Origin: Saccharothrix sp. | Lineage (GTDB): Bacteria; Actinomycetota; Actinomycetes; Mycobacteriales; Pseudonocardiaceae | Length of the DNA: 64,000 nt | Assembly: GCF_031180885.1 (NCBI RefSeq) | Contig: NZ_JAPSLK010000007.1 | Span: 146,455 to 210,454 of the forward strand | Reading direction: 5' to 3' | Translations under genes and position numbers: made by a program | Shown: one piece after another, positions 34,901 to 44,249 of the stretch | Layout of the letters: each line of letters opens with the position of its first letter | Position numbering within the stretch: the first letter of the stretch is position 1 | The notes under the pieces: model-generated | Database searches by the model: none | What the model was told of the DNA's origin: nothing | Seen by the model: the letters and a program-made list of their open reading frames with translations, nothing else

Positions 34901-37900
34901 GGTGCTCGACAGCAGCCGGGCCCGCTCGCCGGTGTCGGCGGGCAGGTTCAGCTCGCCGGCGAGGAGGGCGGCGTCGGGCAGCTCGCCCAGGGCCAGCAGG
35001 CGGTTGGTCGACTCCAGGGTGCGCACGGTGTTGCCGAACCGGTCGTGCTCGGTGGTGTCGATGTGCCCGCCGGGGGTGGCGACGTTGACCTCCTGCCCGG
35101 ATGCGTTGAGGTAGTGCACCGTGGCGTACCGGTAGCCGTCGGCTCCCGGCGTGGCCGGGGGCGGGTCCTGGCTGCCGAAGACCGCGGTGGCGTCTGCGGG
35201 CAGGTCGGTCTGCGCCCACCGGGAGACCGACGCGAAGTCCATGTCGTGCGGGCCACCGGCGGCGCGGGTCAGCGGGACCCCGTAGACGACGGTGGTGGCG
35301 GTCTCGCCGTCGACCTGGTCGCGGGTGCCGGGCACGAGCGCGGGCCGGCGGACGCGCAGCAGCCTGCCCGCGTTGGGGTCGCCGGGCGCCGTGCCGTGGT
35401 CGAAGTGGAACGGCTGCCGCCCCGGCGGGGACAGCGTGGTCACCCGGCCCTCGGTGTCGTAGTCGTAGGTCGTCTTGAGCAGCGGGGTGATGCGCGGGTC
35501 CCACGTCTCGCGCAGCCGCCCGGCGCCGTCGTAGCGGTAGCGGGCGACGTCGACGGCGGTCATCGCCGTGCCGTCCCACGTCCACAGCTTGACCGCGCGG
35601 ACCCGGTCGACCACGTCGCCGAGCCCGGTCGCGGTGGCGGTGGTGGTCGTCGCGTAGTCGTACTCCAGGACCTCGCACCCCCGGGCCGGGGTGGCGGCCG
35701 CGCAGTCGCCGACACCGGGCTGCACGGGGTTGACGACCCGCTTGGGCAGCGCGCGGCCGTTGCCCGTCTGGTAGGTGGTGCGGGTGGTCGAGTCGGCGTC
35801 GGCGGTCCAGTGCGCGGTCGCCGTCCAGACGTCGCCCTGCCTGGTGAACTCGGCGGTGCCGTCGTCGGCCTCGCTGAGCCGGTAGGTGCCGTCGTCGACC
35901 TTGGTCAACGTCAGGGCCTGGGCACCGGGTTCGGGGGTGAAGGTGCCGTCGGCGTGCCGGGAGAACGTCGTCCAGGTGCCGTCGAGCGAGTTGACCTTGA
36001 CGAGGTTGGCCTCCGGGAACTCCAGGGTGGTGTACTCCCCCGCCCCCTCACCGCCGGCCGCGCCGCCGCGCCACTGCGGGCCGAACGGCGCGACGATCTC
36101 GGTGAACGACAGGTGGTCGAAGTAGACCTTCTTGCCGGAGCCGGGCGCGAAACCGTTGTACAGGCGCAGGAACGCCTCGGTGGCGTCCGGCGGGACGGTG
36201 AAGTCCACGCTGAGCTGCTGCCAGCCGTCGGTGTAGGTGGCGGGGCCGCTCGGCGTGGCCTGGTAGCCGGCCGAGGGTGTCTTGGTGAACGGCACCAGCC
36301 GCAGACCGCGCTGCTGCCCGTAGGGCGCGGGCAGCGTCAGGCCGCTCGCGGCGGGCACGTAGATCCAGCCGGTGAACCGGTAGGACTTGCCGGGCTGCAT
36401 GCCCAGTCGCAGACCGCCGAAGTCGCCGCCCACGTCGACGAAGGTGTCGCCCTGCTTGGCGTAGGCGTTGGTCGACGACGAGACCGGGGTGATCACGAGC
36501 GAGTCGGTGCTGTGGTCGTGGCCGCGGGAGGTGGAGCGGGCGGCGGTCGTGTCGCTCGGCCCGAACCCGGTCGTGTCCGTGGTGACGTGCCGCTGGTTGG
36601 GGCTGAGCCGTTCGCCCTGCGGCAGCCATCCGTCGCGCGGCTGCCTCGACGAGGCGGTGCGGGAGACGGTGAGGCCGAGGTCGTCGGCGTCGGTCGCGTC
36701 GAGGGTGTGGTCGCCGGTGAGCAGGTTGACCGAGCCGGGTCCGATCCCGGTGTCCGCCGCGGCGTCGCCGTCGGGGTCGACGGTGACGCGCACCCAGGCG
36801 GTGTCGTAGGCGGGGTCGGTGTCGTTGGCGGTGAACAGCTTCGCGCGGACCTCGACCACGCCGCCGACCGCGCCGAGGGTGTCCACCGCGGTCCAGACGG
36901 CGTGCCCGCCGAGGTCGGCCAGCGCCACGCGGGTCGCCGCGATCGGGGCGTCCGCGGCGGTGCGCAGGTTGACCAGGGGGATGTCGGCTTCCGGGGCGCC
37001 GGGGCCGCGCCGGTACTGGAAGGTGGCCCGCGTGTAGCCGGGCCGGCTCGTGACCGCGATCTTCATCCGCTTGACCGCGGTGGTCCCGGGCTGCGGCTGC
37101 GCGAGGCCGGCCCGGCCGACGTTGAAGCGGTAGGTGTTCGGGGCGGACAGGTGCCCGGCGCGGTCCTTGGCCCGCACGGTGAGCGTGCGGGCGCCTTCCT
37201 GCGACGGCGTGAGGGTGACGGTGGCGGTCCCGGTCGCGGCCAGCGTGGTCGACGTGGTGTCGGTGTCCAGCGAGTAGACGAACCCGGCCAGGTCGCCGGT
37301 GCCCGCCGCCGGGGTGAACGTGAACGTCCCGGCCTGCCCGCTGCCGCCGTGCCAGTTCCCGTCCGCCGGGTACTGCGACGAGGACACGAACGGCACGCCC
37401 GGCGCGCCGCCGTCGGCCACGAACTCGCACCACGGGCCCCACGCGCCCTCTCCCACCGCGTTGACACCGCGGACGCGCCACGCGTAGGCGGTGCCTTCGG
37501 TGAGTTGCCCCGCCGGGACCGCCGTGGCGAGCACCGAGCCCGAGGCGCCGGGCTCGGTGGTCACCTCCCCGACCGCCGTGCCGTCCACGCGCTGCCAGGC
37601 GAACCGGGCGCGCACGTCACCGCCGCTGGAACTGGTCACCGTCGCGCGCAGCGTCGGGGTGAGCGACGCGATCGCCGGTCGTCCCGTCCCGGTCAGGCAC
37701 GACGTGGCCGGCACCGTCGAGGGCGCCGAGACCGCGGGCACGGCGCCGTAGGTGACGCTCATGGTCGGGTTGTTGTCGAACTTCTTGTGGTAGGTGGCGT
37801 CGTTCTCGTGCGCCGCCGGGGTGCGGACGCCGAACGACACGGACGTCCAGCCCTCGCCGACGGCGAAGCGGACCGCGCTCGTCACGTCCACCGGGACCGG

Positions 37901-39268
37901 CCCCGCCGGGCAGGCCGCCGAGTGCCCCTTCGCCGAGTCCACCGTGGCGACCAGCGGCTTGAAGCCGCCGTAGGTGTTGGTCCACACCACGTTCGACGGC
38001 GTCTCCTGGTAGGCCCACGTCCACGACGAGGTCATCCAGTTCGTGCGGTACACCTCGAACGGCCGCGGGTCGCAACTGCCCGACCAGGTCTGCTGGAGGT
38101 TCCAGGTGGCCGAGACGACGTTCTGCCCGGACAACCCGTCCAGCCGCATGTTGAAGAACGACCGGCGCCGGTTGGCACCGTTGTTCGCGCTGCCGATCTC
38201 GGCGTCCTGGGCGACGTTGTAGTACGACGTGCCCGGGGTCGCCGAGTCGACGAAGCTCCACGAGTGCCGGGTGGAGGTGTAGCCGGGGTCGATGAACACC
38301 GGGAACTTCGTGGCCGGGTCGGCCAGCAACGCGTCCAGGTCCGGTGTCACGACGAGGTCCGAGCCCTTCAGCTCGGCCCGCATCTCGCGCACCGCCCCCG
38401 GTCTCGATGTGGTCTTCACACCCGGCGCGCCCGTGGCGTCCCACATGCGGGGCGCCGAGGAGGTGAACACCGGCTGGTTCGCGCCGTGCGCGGTCGCCGG
38501 GTCGGGCTGCTTCTCGTCGACCGCCTCGGTGACGCCGTCGCGGCCCGGGCGCAGCACCAATCCCTTGGTGCTCGTGGGGAACCGCAGGCCCCGCAACGCC
38601 GGGTTCGCCGCGGCCTGCCGGTCACGCACGACCAGCACCTCGGAGAACCCGTTGGCGTCGACGGTGATCCGGAGGTCCACACCGGACAGCACGTTCGGGT
38701 AGACAGCGGTGTCGCCGTCCAGCGCCGGGCGCGGCAACGTGCCCACCGGTGAGCCGACCGCGAGTTCGCGACCGTTGTCGGTCATGGTGATCAGCGGCCC
38801 GTCACCGCCGGCGGACAACCGCATGGCGAGCGGCACCGCGAGCGGGGTGACCGCGCCGTCCTCGAACGCCAGGCGGGTGTCCACCGGCACCCAGTCCTCG
38901 CCACGCCGCACCCGGACCGGCCGAGTCTGCTGCTCACGGGTGAAAGTGCCGTCCGGGTTGGCGAACACCAACGCCGACTCCGACGTCTGCGACCGCACAC
39001 CGACCCGGCCGCCGCACAACCGCGCCGCCACCACCGCCGACACCGGGTCCGGGCGGTCCGGCGGACACGCCTCCACCGGGGGCGCCGGCGGGGTCTCGGC
39101 GACGGCGGGAACGGCCGCCACGACCTGCGTGAGGCTCGCGAGCAGCGCCACGATCAGGAGCGCCGACAGGCCCTTGGCGCCCGAACCCGGATCGCCCGGT
39201 GCCCGGTCGCCGGAGCGCGCCGGTCTCGGCCACAGTCTGATGAGGGGGAAAGACCGACGAGGGTGCAC
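31988..39268 (-). CDS. RHS/YD-repeat polymorphic toxin with Hint and GIY-YIG nuclease tip
   Basis: A 2426-residue exported protein from GTG 39268 (GGGAGG upstream). A long signal segment ends near residue 58. Next come a beta-rich DNRLRE-type region (about 340-470), an FN3-like region (about 550-640), carbohydrate-binding-like sequence and many YD repeats (about 1100-2080). The RHS core ends with GARVYSPDLGRFLTADPVEG and DYVYGDPVNKLDLDGE. Residues about 2180-2326 are a Hint autoprocessing domain (NSFAPWTPVLLADGT, TATAGHPVWV, ending VLVHNC). The last 100 residues are a GIY-YIG nuclease (GVYVIKYGKKEAYVGRSRNI, Glu in RKLEQGIQNRY). The Hint domain probably cuts at HN-C to free the nuclease tip, which would cleave target DNA or RNA. 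Confidence 0.9.
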   Translation of the reverse strand: MHPRRSFPLIRLWPRPARSGDRAPGDPGSGAKGLSALLIVALLASLTQVVAAVPAVAETPPAPPVEACPPDRPDPVSAVVAARLCGGRVGVRSQTSESALVFANPDGTFTREQQTRPVRVRRGEDWVPVDTRLAFEDGAVTPLAVPLAMRLSAGGDGPLITMTDNGRELAVGSPVGTLPRPALDGDTAVYPNVLSGVDLRITVDANGFSEVLVVRDRQAAANPALRGLRFPTSTKGLVLRPGRDGVTEAVDEKQPDPATAHGANQPVFTSSAPRMWDATGAPGVKTTSRPGAVREMRAELKGSDLVVTPDLDALLADPATKFPVFIDPGYTSTRHSWSFVDSATPGTSYYNVAQDAEIGSANNGANRRRSFFNMRLDGLSGQNVVSATWNLQQTWSGSCDPRPFEVYRTNWMTSSWTWAYQETPSNVVWTNTYGGFKPLVATVDSAKGHSAACPAGPVPVDVTSAVRFAVGEGWTSVSFGVRTPAAHENDATYHKKFDNNPTMSVTYGAVPAVSAPSTVPATSCLTGTGRPAIASLTPTLRATVTSSSGGDVRARFAWQRVDGTAVGEVTTEPGASGSVLATAVPAGQLTEGTAYAWRVRGVNAVGEGAWGPWCEFVADGGAPGVPFVSSSQYPADGNWHGGSGQAGTFTFTPAAGTGDLAGFVYSLDTDTTSTTLAATGTATVTLTPSQEGARTLTVRAKDRAGHLSAPNTYRFNVGRAGLAQPQPGTTAVKRMKIAVTSRPGYTRATFQYRRGPGAPEADIPLVNLRTAADAPIAATRVALADLGGHAVWTAVDTLGAVGGVVEVRAKLFTANDTDPAYDTAWVRVTVDPDGDAAADTGIGPGSVNLLTGDHTLDATDADDLGLTVSRTASSRQPRDGWLPQGERLSPNQRHVTTDTTGFGPSDTTAARSTSRGHDHSTDSLVITPVSSSTNAYAKQGDTFVDVGGDFGGLRLGMQPGKSYRFTGWIYVPAASGLTLPAPYGQQRGLRLVPFTKTPSAGYQATPSGPATYTDGWQQLSVDFTVPPDATEAFLRLYNGFAPGSGKKVYFDHLSFTEIVAPFGPQWRGGAAGGEGAGEYTTLEFPEANLVKVNSLDGTWTTFSRHADGTFTPEPGAQALTLTKVDDGTYRLSEADDGTAEFTRQGDVWTATAHWTADADSTTRTTYQTGNGRALPKRVVNPVQPGVGDCAAATPARGCEVLEYDYATTTTATATGLGDVVDRVRAVKLWTWDGTAMTAVDVARYRYDGAGRLRETWDPRITPLLKTTYDYDTEGRVTTLSPPGRQPFHFDHGTAPGDPNAGRLLRVRRPALVPGTRDQVDGETATTVVYGVPLTRAAGGPHDMDFASVSRWAQTDLPADATAVFGSQDPPPATPGADGYRYATVHYLNASGQEVNVATPGGHIDTTEHDRFGNTVRTLESTNRLLALGELPDAALLAGELNLPADTGERARLLSSTNRYSADGLDLVETLGPVTAMALAKDLVDPTGTRPTLPAGTQVVARAHTVNTYDEGKPDGANYHLLTTSQQGAQITAGYPDADVTIDRTGYGAEKGGTSGWRLKKSTSFLDDTGPGGLNLATHTVYDDAGRTTADWGIDTNGADARTKVNVHYTAGPNPADAACGNRPEWAGKLCVRRAAGAVTGHDPARMATDLPVHRVESYHRFGGEAVVTETAMGRTSRTTTTYDAAGRTLTVTTTADDGTQPVPAVTTEYDPTTGAELRTRTPDAVITEEQDTLGRPLTYTDADGATTRTEHDRHDRLTKVTDPSGFRTYAYDRTVEPRDLVTSLTDSTIGTFTARYSPDGQLVEQTYPGGLVRRDRLDASFSPVQRTYSQDNTVVYAESVVENSRSQWMSHTHTGGWKTYAYDGISRLLRAEQRDPSGACTTRTYTYDNRTNRTAKHVFHPGPDGACNTDGPDTTTTTHTVDTADRLTDQGVTHDAFGRTLTTADGLSLTYHANDMVASQTQATNRKRWTLDPANRLRATHTDAGGEGAWTTTGTSTNHYGDDSDEPSWIAEPGAVTTRMVSGPDGDLAAVVSGGEVKLQLAGLFGSVVATTDLAVTEPELFDYDEYGLPAADQPTNRYGWLGAKQRSGDTLGGTILMGARVYSPDLGRFLTADPVEGGSANDYDYVYGDPVNKLDLDGEALWIPLIVACVRFCGHIARGAAALARAASRAAPRFARKAPRRSGCGRGNSFAPWTPVLLADGTARPIGELAVGDLVAATDPVTGETTAQPVLDVIVGYGDKHLVDIDLDAADPDVLTATAGHPVWVHGEGWVLAEDLRVGHRLHGRGAVTGVVDRGITAHALVYNLNVAVVHTYVVLVDGVEVLVHNCNLPKMFRNAPRKQGVYVIKYGKKEAYVGRSRNIHRRMHQHNRSKYGRLKGATSVRYYKGGNRSHLRMRKLEQGIQNRYRAAGVRVRGINGFRRYARRF

Positions 39269-39320
39269 GGCAGCGACCTCCCGCTATGGCGACGCCTGCG
39301 CACAGGTCATCGCGAAGGAC

Positions 39321-40697
39321 CTAGGCGTAGGTGCGGACCCAATCGACTTCGAACACCGCCGGGCGCAGGCCGCCGGCGCCGGTGAAGTTGTCGAGCTGGA
39401 TGTTGAGGTGACCCGACGGCATGGCCTGGAGGTCCGCGCGACCGCCCGGACCCGCGCCGCCGGACAGGCGGAACCACTCGGTGCCGTCGACGTAGCCGAC
39501 CAGCGCGGTCGGGGACCACTCGAAGGCGAAGTTGTGCCACTGCGTCATGTCCACGGGGCACGTCTCGCGGTAGACCTTGTCGTCGCTGGGGCTCTTCGGG
39601 TAGTGCAGGAACGCCGACAGGCACTGCGCGTCGGGGTTGGCGTACTCGACCCAGTCGTACTCGCCGTCGACGAGCCGCCGGCCCGACGTCGGCCAGATCA
39701 GGTGCAGCGGGTGGTACAGGCCGCCGGACGCGCCGGTGTTGCGCGAGCGGGACCGGATCTCCCACTTGCCGTACTGGCGGTCCAGCTTCTGCCGCAGCCA
39801 GCCGGTGTCGCCGTTGGCCTCACCGGTCATCGTCATGATCCCGCCGGCCACCGCGGAGTTCTTCGCGCACCGCCGGCCGTTGCCCGCGTGGCCCTCCCAG
39901 CAGCCGGCCGTGCCGCCGACCGTGCCGCTGGGCACCGACCACTTGGCCGGGTCGACCGGGCCGGTGTAGTCGAACTCGTCCGAGATCGGCAGCGGCGCAC
40001 CCCAGCCGTACCGGACGGCGGCCTGCGACTGGTCACCGGGCGGCGCGGTGGTCGTGGTGGTCGTCGGACTCGTGGTGGTGGTCGTCGTCGGGTCGGTGGT
40101 CGTAGTTGTCGTGGGGTCGGTGGGCGTGTGCGCGCCGGCGCGGTAGTCGCACGCGGTGGCGCGGAAAGTCGCGCCGGTCGCGGAGTACTCGTGGTCGCTG
40201 AGCACGTTCGCGCGGACCGCGCCCGCCGGGGCGGTGAACTGCGCCGCGACCCGCGTCCACCCGGTCGTGCCGAACGACACCCAGGCGCCGTCGACGTGGC
40301 CCAGGTACCCCGAGTTGTCGCCCTCGGGCGTGGAGTACCAGTCGACCTCGACGCGCGCGCGGCCGGCCTGCGTGGCCCCGAGGTCGTAGCCGAAGGTCCA
40401 CCGCTCGCCGGCCTTGACGGGCTGCTGCGGCAGGTAGAGCGACGGGTTCACCACGGAGTTGTTCTTCTGCGCGTAGGCGAACCTCGCCGACTGGTGGTCG
40501 GTGACCGCCTCACGCACCGGCGCCGCGCCGCGCAACGAGCCCCACTCGGCCAGCGACTTGTTCAGCACCGGGTTGTTGCACGTCGACACGTTCGTGCCGG
40601 CCGGGGACTGCGCGACCGACACACCGCCCACGACGAGCGCGCCCGCCACACCCACCGCGCTCCCCACGGCGAGCCAACGCCTCCAGTGCACCGCCAT
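39321..40697 (-). CDS. Secreted GH16 glycoside hydrolase with Thr-rich linker
   Basis: A 458-residue exported protein from ATG 40697 (AGAGGGGA upstream). A signal peptide (about 1-30) is followed by a beta-sandwich carbohydrate-binding-like module (about 35-155). A linker with repeated DPTTTTTT units follows, encoded by low-complexity DNA near 40046-40127. The C-terminal catalytic domain has the GH16 signature ExDxxE as EYDWVE, with YDW context GRRLVDGEYDWVEY. GH16 enzymes cleave beta-glucans, agarose or related polymers by a retaining mechanism; the glycan cannot be fixed from sequence. It is divergent from the S8 protease and near the alginate lyase, suggesting a polysaccharide-foraging locus. 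Confidence 0.9.
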   Translation of the reverse strand: MAVHWRRWLAVGSAVGVAGALVVGGVSVAQSPAGTNVSTCNNPVLNKSLAEWGSLRGAAPVREAVTDHQSARFAYAQKNNSVVNPSLYLPQQPVKAGERWTFGYDLGATQAGRARVEVDWYSTPEGDNSGYLGHVDGAWVSFGTTGWTRVAAQFTAPAGAVRANVLSDHEYSATGATFRATACDYRAGAHTPTDPTTTTTTDPTTTTTTSPTTTTTTAPPGDQSQAAVRYGWGAPLPISDEFDYTGPVDPAKWSVPSGTVGGTAGCWEGHAGNGRRCAKNSAVAGGIMTMTGEANGDTGWLRQKLDRQYGKWEIRSRSRNTGASGGLYHPLHLIWPTSGRRLVDGEYDWVEYANPDAQCLSAFLHYPKSPSDDKVYRETCPVDMTQWHNFAFEWSPTALVGYVDGTEWFRLSGGAGPGGRADLQAMPSGHLNIQLDNFTGAGGLRPAVFEVDWVRTYA

Positions 40698-40801
40698 CGG
40701 CCCGTCCCCTCTGTCGACATCACGGGCCGCCACAGCATCGAGGGACGCGTTGAGCCGACGCTGAGCGCGCGCTGAACCGGCCTTTCGCGTTGTCCGGAGA
40801 A

Positions 40802-40837
40802 CGTTGTTCAGCACCGCGGTCCTGACCGTGAACAACG
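40802..40837. promoter_or_regulatory. Inverted repeat in the GH16 / S8 protease divergent region
   Basis: CGTTGTTCA (40802-40810) and TGAACAACG (40829-40837) are perfect inverted 9-mers with an 18-bp spacer. A further CGTTGT half-site lies just upstream, and a -10-like TAGCCT lies at 40847-40852. This is a candidate operator for both divergent genes. Confidence 0.4.
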
Positions 40838-40902
40838 CGGAATCCCTAGCCTGGCGAGCCGGTCGGCGCAGCGGAGCGCGCCGGAGGGAAGGGGAGGACC
40901 TC

Positions 40903-43900
40903 GTGTCGGGTTCTGGATCACGAAGGCGCACGGCGTGGCCTGCCGCGGTGCTCGTGCTGGGGGTTGTAGCGGCCACCGTGGCGCTGCCGGCGATGGCGGC
41001 GCCCGCGGGCGGTGCGCACGACACCGCGAGCGCGAGGCGGGTCGTCACGCTGGTCAGCGGGGATCGGGTCGTGCTGGACGGGGATCGGGTCGCGTCGATC
41101 ACCCCGGGCGCCGGGCGGGAGGGCGTCGGGCACCTGGTCTTCCAGCGGAAGGGGCACCTGCACGTCCTCCCGCGTGACGCCGCACGGCCGCTCGCCGAAG
41201 GCCGGTTCGACGCTCGGCTGTTCGACGTCACGGGACTGGTCGAGGCGGGCTACGACGACGCGCGCCGGGACCGCGTGCCGCTGATCGTCACGCGCTCCGG
41301 CGACCGGGCGGCGGCACTGGGCACGCTGCGGGTCGACCGGGAGTTGCCGACCGTGCGGGGTGTGGCCACGACCGCGGTCAAGGCGTCCGGTGCCGACTGG
41401 CAGGCGTTGCTGACCGCCCCCGGCGTGGCGAAGGTCTGGCTGGACGGCGTGCGCCGGCCGGTGCTGGACCGCAGCGTCGCGCAGATCGGCGCGCCCGCCG
41501 CGTGGGCGGCCGGGTACACCGGCGTGGGCGTGAGGGTCGGCGTCGTGGACACCGGTGTCGACGGCGGGCACCCCGACCTGGTCGGCCGGGAGGTCGCCGA
41601 GCGGAACTTCACCAGCGACCCCGACGCCACGGACACCATCGGCCACGGCACGCACGTCGCGGCGACCATCGCGAGCAACGGCACCCAGTACCGCGGCGTC
41701 GCGCCGGGCGCGCAACTGCTCGACGCGAAGGTGTGCGGACAGGCCGGCTGCACGGAGTCCGCGATCCTCGAAGGCCTGCGCTGGACCGCCGAGCAGGGCG
41801 CGGACGTGGTGAACGTCAGCCTCGGCGGCACCGACGGGCCGGAGGTGGACCTGCTGGAGGAAGCGGTCAACACCCTGTCCGCGGCGCACGGCACGCTGTT
41901 CGTCGTCGCCGCCGGCAACAGCGGTAGCGCGGAGACCGTGGGTTCGCCGGGCAGCGCGGAGGCCGCGTTGACCGTGGGCGCGGTCGACCGGGACGACGAG
42001 ATCGCGTTCTTCTCCAGCCGCGGCCCGCGCGTCGGCGACGGCGGGATCAAGCCCGACATCACCGCGCCGGGCGTCGACATCGTGGCCGCCAAGTCCCGGG
42101 GCGTGCCGGGCGCCGGTCCCGCCGACCACCACGCCATGTCCGGCACGTCGATGGCGACACCGCACGTCGTGGGCGCCGCCGCGCTGCTCGCCCAGCAGCA
42201 CCCCGACTGGTCCGGCGATCGGCTCAAGGCCGCGCTGATGGCCGCGGCGAAACCCAACCCGGACCTGACGGTGTTCGACCAGGGCTCCGGCCGCGTCGAC
42301 GCGGCGAAGGCCATGACCACGACGCTCACCACGTCGCCCCCGAGCGCCTCCCTGGGCGTGCAGGAGTGGCCGCACGACGACGACGTGCCGCTGAGCAAGG
42401 CGCTGACCTACCGCAACGCGGGTTCCGCGCCGGTGACCCTCGACCTGACCACCGAGGTGCGCAACCCCGACGGCACACCCGCCCCGGCGGGCCTGTTCAC
42501 CGTCACCCCGGCCACGGTCACCGTGCCGGCGGGCGGCGAAGCGGCGGTGGTGGTGACCGGCGACGCCAAGTCCGGTGCCGCGGACGGCCCGTACTCCGGT
42601 CTGGTCGTGGCCCGCAGCGGCGCGGACGTGGTGCTGAGCACGCCCGTGGGCATCACCCGCGAGGTGGAGAGCTACAACGTCCGGATCACCCAGCTCGACC
42701 GGTCGGGCAACCCCGAGCCGGACTACGCCGCACTGCTCCTCGGCGTCAGCGACAACCGGTTCACGTTGATCACCGACGCGGACGGCGACGTCACGGTCCG
42801 GGTGCCCAAGGGCGTCTACACCGCCGTGTCCGAGCACCGCTACGACAAGCCCGGCACGACGGTGCTGCTGCGACCGGACATCACGGTCTCCGGTGACACC
42901 GAGGTGGTCTTCGACGCGCGCACGGCGGCACCGGTGAAGATCGCACCGCCCGAGAAGGCCGCCAAGCAGGGACTGGGCTACATCGTGTTCGGCCGGCGCT
43001 ACCAGGACACGATGTCCCTGATGGGTCTCGCGTACACGCAAGGGTTTTCCGCGGACATGGCCCTGGGCAACAGCGGCCCGGGGCTGCCCGCGGACCAGTA
43101 CGGCGTGCTGATCGGCACGGAGTTCGCCGGCGCACCGGTCGACGGGAAACCGGTGTCCTACCGGCTCGCGTGGGAGGAGCGCGGCCGGGCGCCGACCGGG
43201 TTCGTGCGCGCTCCTTCCAAGAGGGAGTTGACCGAGGTCGGCACCGCGTTCGGCCCGCGCGCACCCGGCCGGATCGGCCGGCACTCCGGCAACGCCACGA
43301 CCGCCGACGGCGTCTACGGGCTCGGCGGCGCGGTCGAGGCCTCGGGCGGCGCGGTCGACCACGTCCTGGCGGCGGGCCTGAGGTGGCGCTGGCAGTTGCT
43401 CCAGGGCACGCCGGAGGCGCCGGACACGGTGCTGATCGGCCCGGCCCGCACCTACCGGCCGGGTCGGCGGTACGCGGAGTCGTTCGGCTTCCCGGTCATC
43501 GGCCCGACCCCGCCGCACTCGTCGTCGCCCTACCTGTTCCGCACGGGCGACCTCGTGGTGGCCGACCTGTGGCTGTTCGGCGACGGCGCGGGCAACCGCG
43601 GCGACTCGCTGACCGGCACGTCCCGGACCACGCTGTACCGCAACGGCGAGCAGGTGGGCGAGACGCCGCTGCCCGGCATCGGGGTGTTCCCCGTGCCGCC
43701 GGGGGCGGCGGACTACCGGCTGGAGGCGGAGAGTTCCCGGCCGAGGGAGGTCAGCGAGTTCACCACCCGGGTCCACGCGGCATGGACGTTCCGCTCCGAC
43801 ACCGCGCCCGGGGACACGCCGCGCGCCCTGCCGCTGACCGTCGTCCGCTTCACCCCGGACCTGGACGCCGACGGCGCGGTCGTCGCGGGCCGGTTGCTCC

Positions 43901-44115
43901 CGGTGCCGCTGGTGATCAGCCGGCAGGAGGGCGGGGACAACGGGCGGTTGCAGCGCCTGCGCGTCGAAGCGTCCTTCGACGACGGTCGCACGTGGTCCGA
44001 GGCTCCCGTGCTCGGCCGCACCGCGATGGTCCGCAACGCCGCGGCGGCGGGCGCGTACGCCTCGCTGCGGGTGCAGGGGCGGACAGCAAGGGCAACACGT
44101 TCGAGCACACCCTGA
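40903..44115 (+). CDS. Secreted subtilisin-like (S8) protease, C-terminal frameshift
   Basis: A 1070-residue exported serine protease from GTG 40903 (GGGGAGG upstream). Signal peptide about 1-32, propeptide to about 190, then the catalytic triad: Asp216 (VGVVDTGVD), His248 (GHGTHVA), Ser416 (GTSMATPHV), with oxyanion Asn339 (VVAAGNS). The C-terminal 600 residues are beta-sandwich repeats seen in large actinomycete S8 proteins. The final residues (GRTARATRSSTP) look out of frame: one more G in the run 44076-44079 would restore GADSKGNTFEHTLIRAYKLR with a stop at 44138, matching the family's usual end. It is either a sequencing error or a very recent lesion that leaves the catalytic part intact. 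Confidence 0.9.
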   Translation: MSGSGSRRRTAWPAAVLVLGVVAATVALPAMAAPAGGAHDTASARRVVTLVSGDRVVLDGDRVASITPGAGREGVGHLVFQRKGHLHVLPRDAARPLAEGRFDARLFDVTGLVEAGYDDARRDRVPLIVTRSGDRAAALGTLRVDRELPTVRGVATTAVKASGADWQALLTAPGVAKVWLDGVRRPVLDRSVAQIGAPAAWAAGYTGVGVRVGVVDTGVDGGHPDLVGREVAERNFTSDPDATDTIGHGTHVAATIASNGTQYRGVAPGAQLLDAKVCGQAGCTESAILEGLRWTAEQGADVVNVSLGGTDGPEVDLLEEAVNTLSAAHGTLFVVAAGNSGSAETVGSPGSAEAALTVGAVDRDDEIAFFSSRGPRVGDGGIKPDITAPGVDIVAAKSRGVPGAGPADHHAMSGTSMATPHVVGAAALLAQQHPDWSGDRLKAALMAAAKPNPDLTVFDQGSGRVDAAKAMTTTLTTSPPSASLGVQEWPHDDDVPLSKALTYRNAGSAPVTLDLTTEVRNPDGTPAPAGLFTVTPATVTVPAGGEAAVVVTGDAKSGAADGPYSGLVVARSGADVVLSTPVGITREVESYNVRITQLDRSGNPEPDYAALLLGVSDNRFTLITDADGDVTVRVPKGVYTAVSEHRYDKPGTTVLLRPDITVSGDTEVVFDARTAAPVKIAPPEKAAKQGLGYIVFGRRYQDTMSLMGLAYTQGFSADMALGNSGPGLPADQYGVLIGTEFAGAPVDGKPVSYRLAWEERGRAPTGFVRAPSKRELTEVGTAFGPRAPGRIGRHSGNATTADGVYGLGGAVEASGGAVDHVLAAGLRWRWQLLQGTPEAPDTVLIGPARTYRPGRRYAESFGFPVIGPTPPHSSSPYLFRTGDLVVADLWLFGDGAGNRGDSLTGTSRTTLYRNGEQVGETPLPGIGVFPVPPGAADYRLEAESSRPREVSEFTTRVHAAWTFRSDTAPGDTPRALPLTVVRFTPDLDADGAVVAGRLLPVPLVISRQEGGDNGRLQRLRVEASFDDGRTWSEAPVLGRTAMVRNAAAAGAYASLRVQGRTARATRSSTP

Positions 44116-44150
44116 TTCGCGCGTACAAGCTCCGGTAGCGGGTCTTCGCA

Positions 44151-44194
44151 CGACACGGCGGCGGTCCCCGGCGCAGGGGACCGCCGCCGTGTCG
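44151..44194. terminator. Strong terminator hairpin after the S8 protease gene
   Basis: A perfect 19-bp stem (44151-44169 with 44176-44194) encloses a 6-base loop GGCGCA, 12 bp after the alternative stop at 44138. It separates the protease from the AfsR-like regulator gene, which starts 55 bp further on. Confidence 0.88.
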
Positions 44195-44249
44195 CTGTCC
44201 AGTCGGAACGCTCCGCATCCTCCGATGTGCGAGGCGTTATCGTGCTCGT

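Noticed and set aside
31283..38752. 2489-codon open frame antisense to the RHS gene
   Set aside because: It is a shadow of the RHS codon bias with repetitive, non-protein-like composition.
40046..40127. Low-complexity GTGGTCGTC DNA as a microsatellite or assembly artefact
   Set aside because: It encodes the DPTTTTTT linker of the GH16 protein in frame, a normal feature of secreted enzymes.
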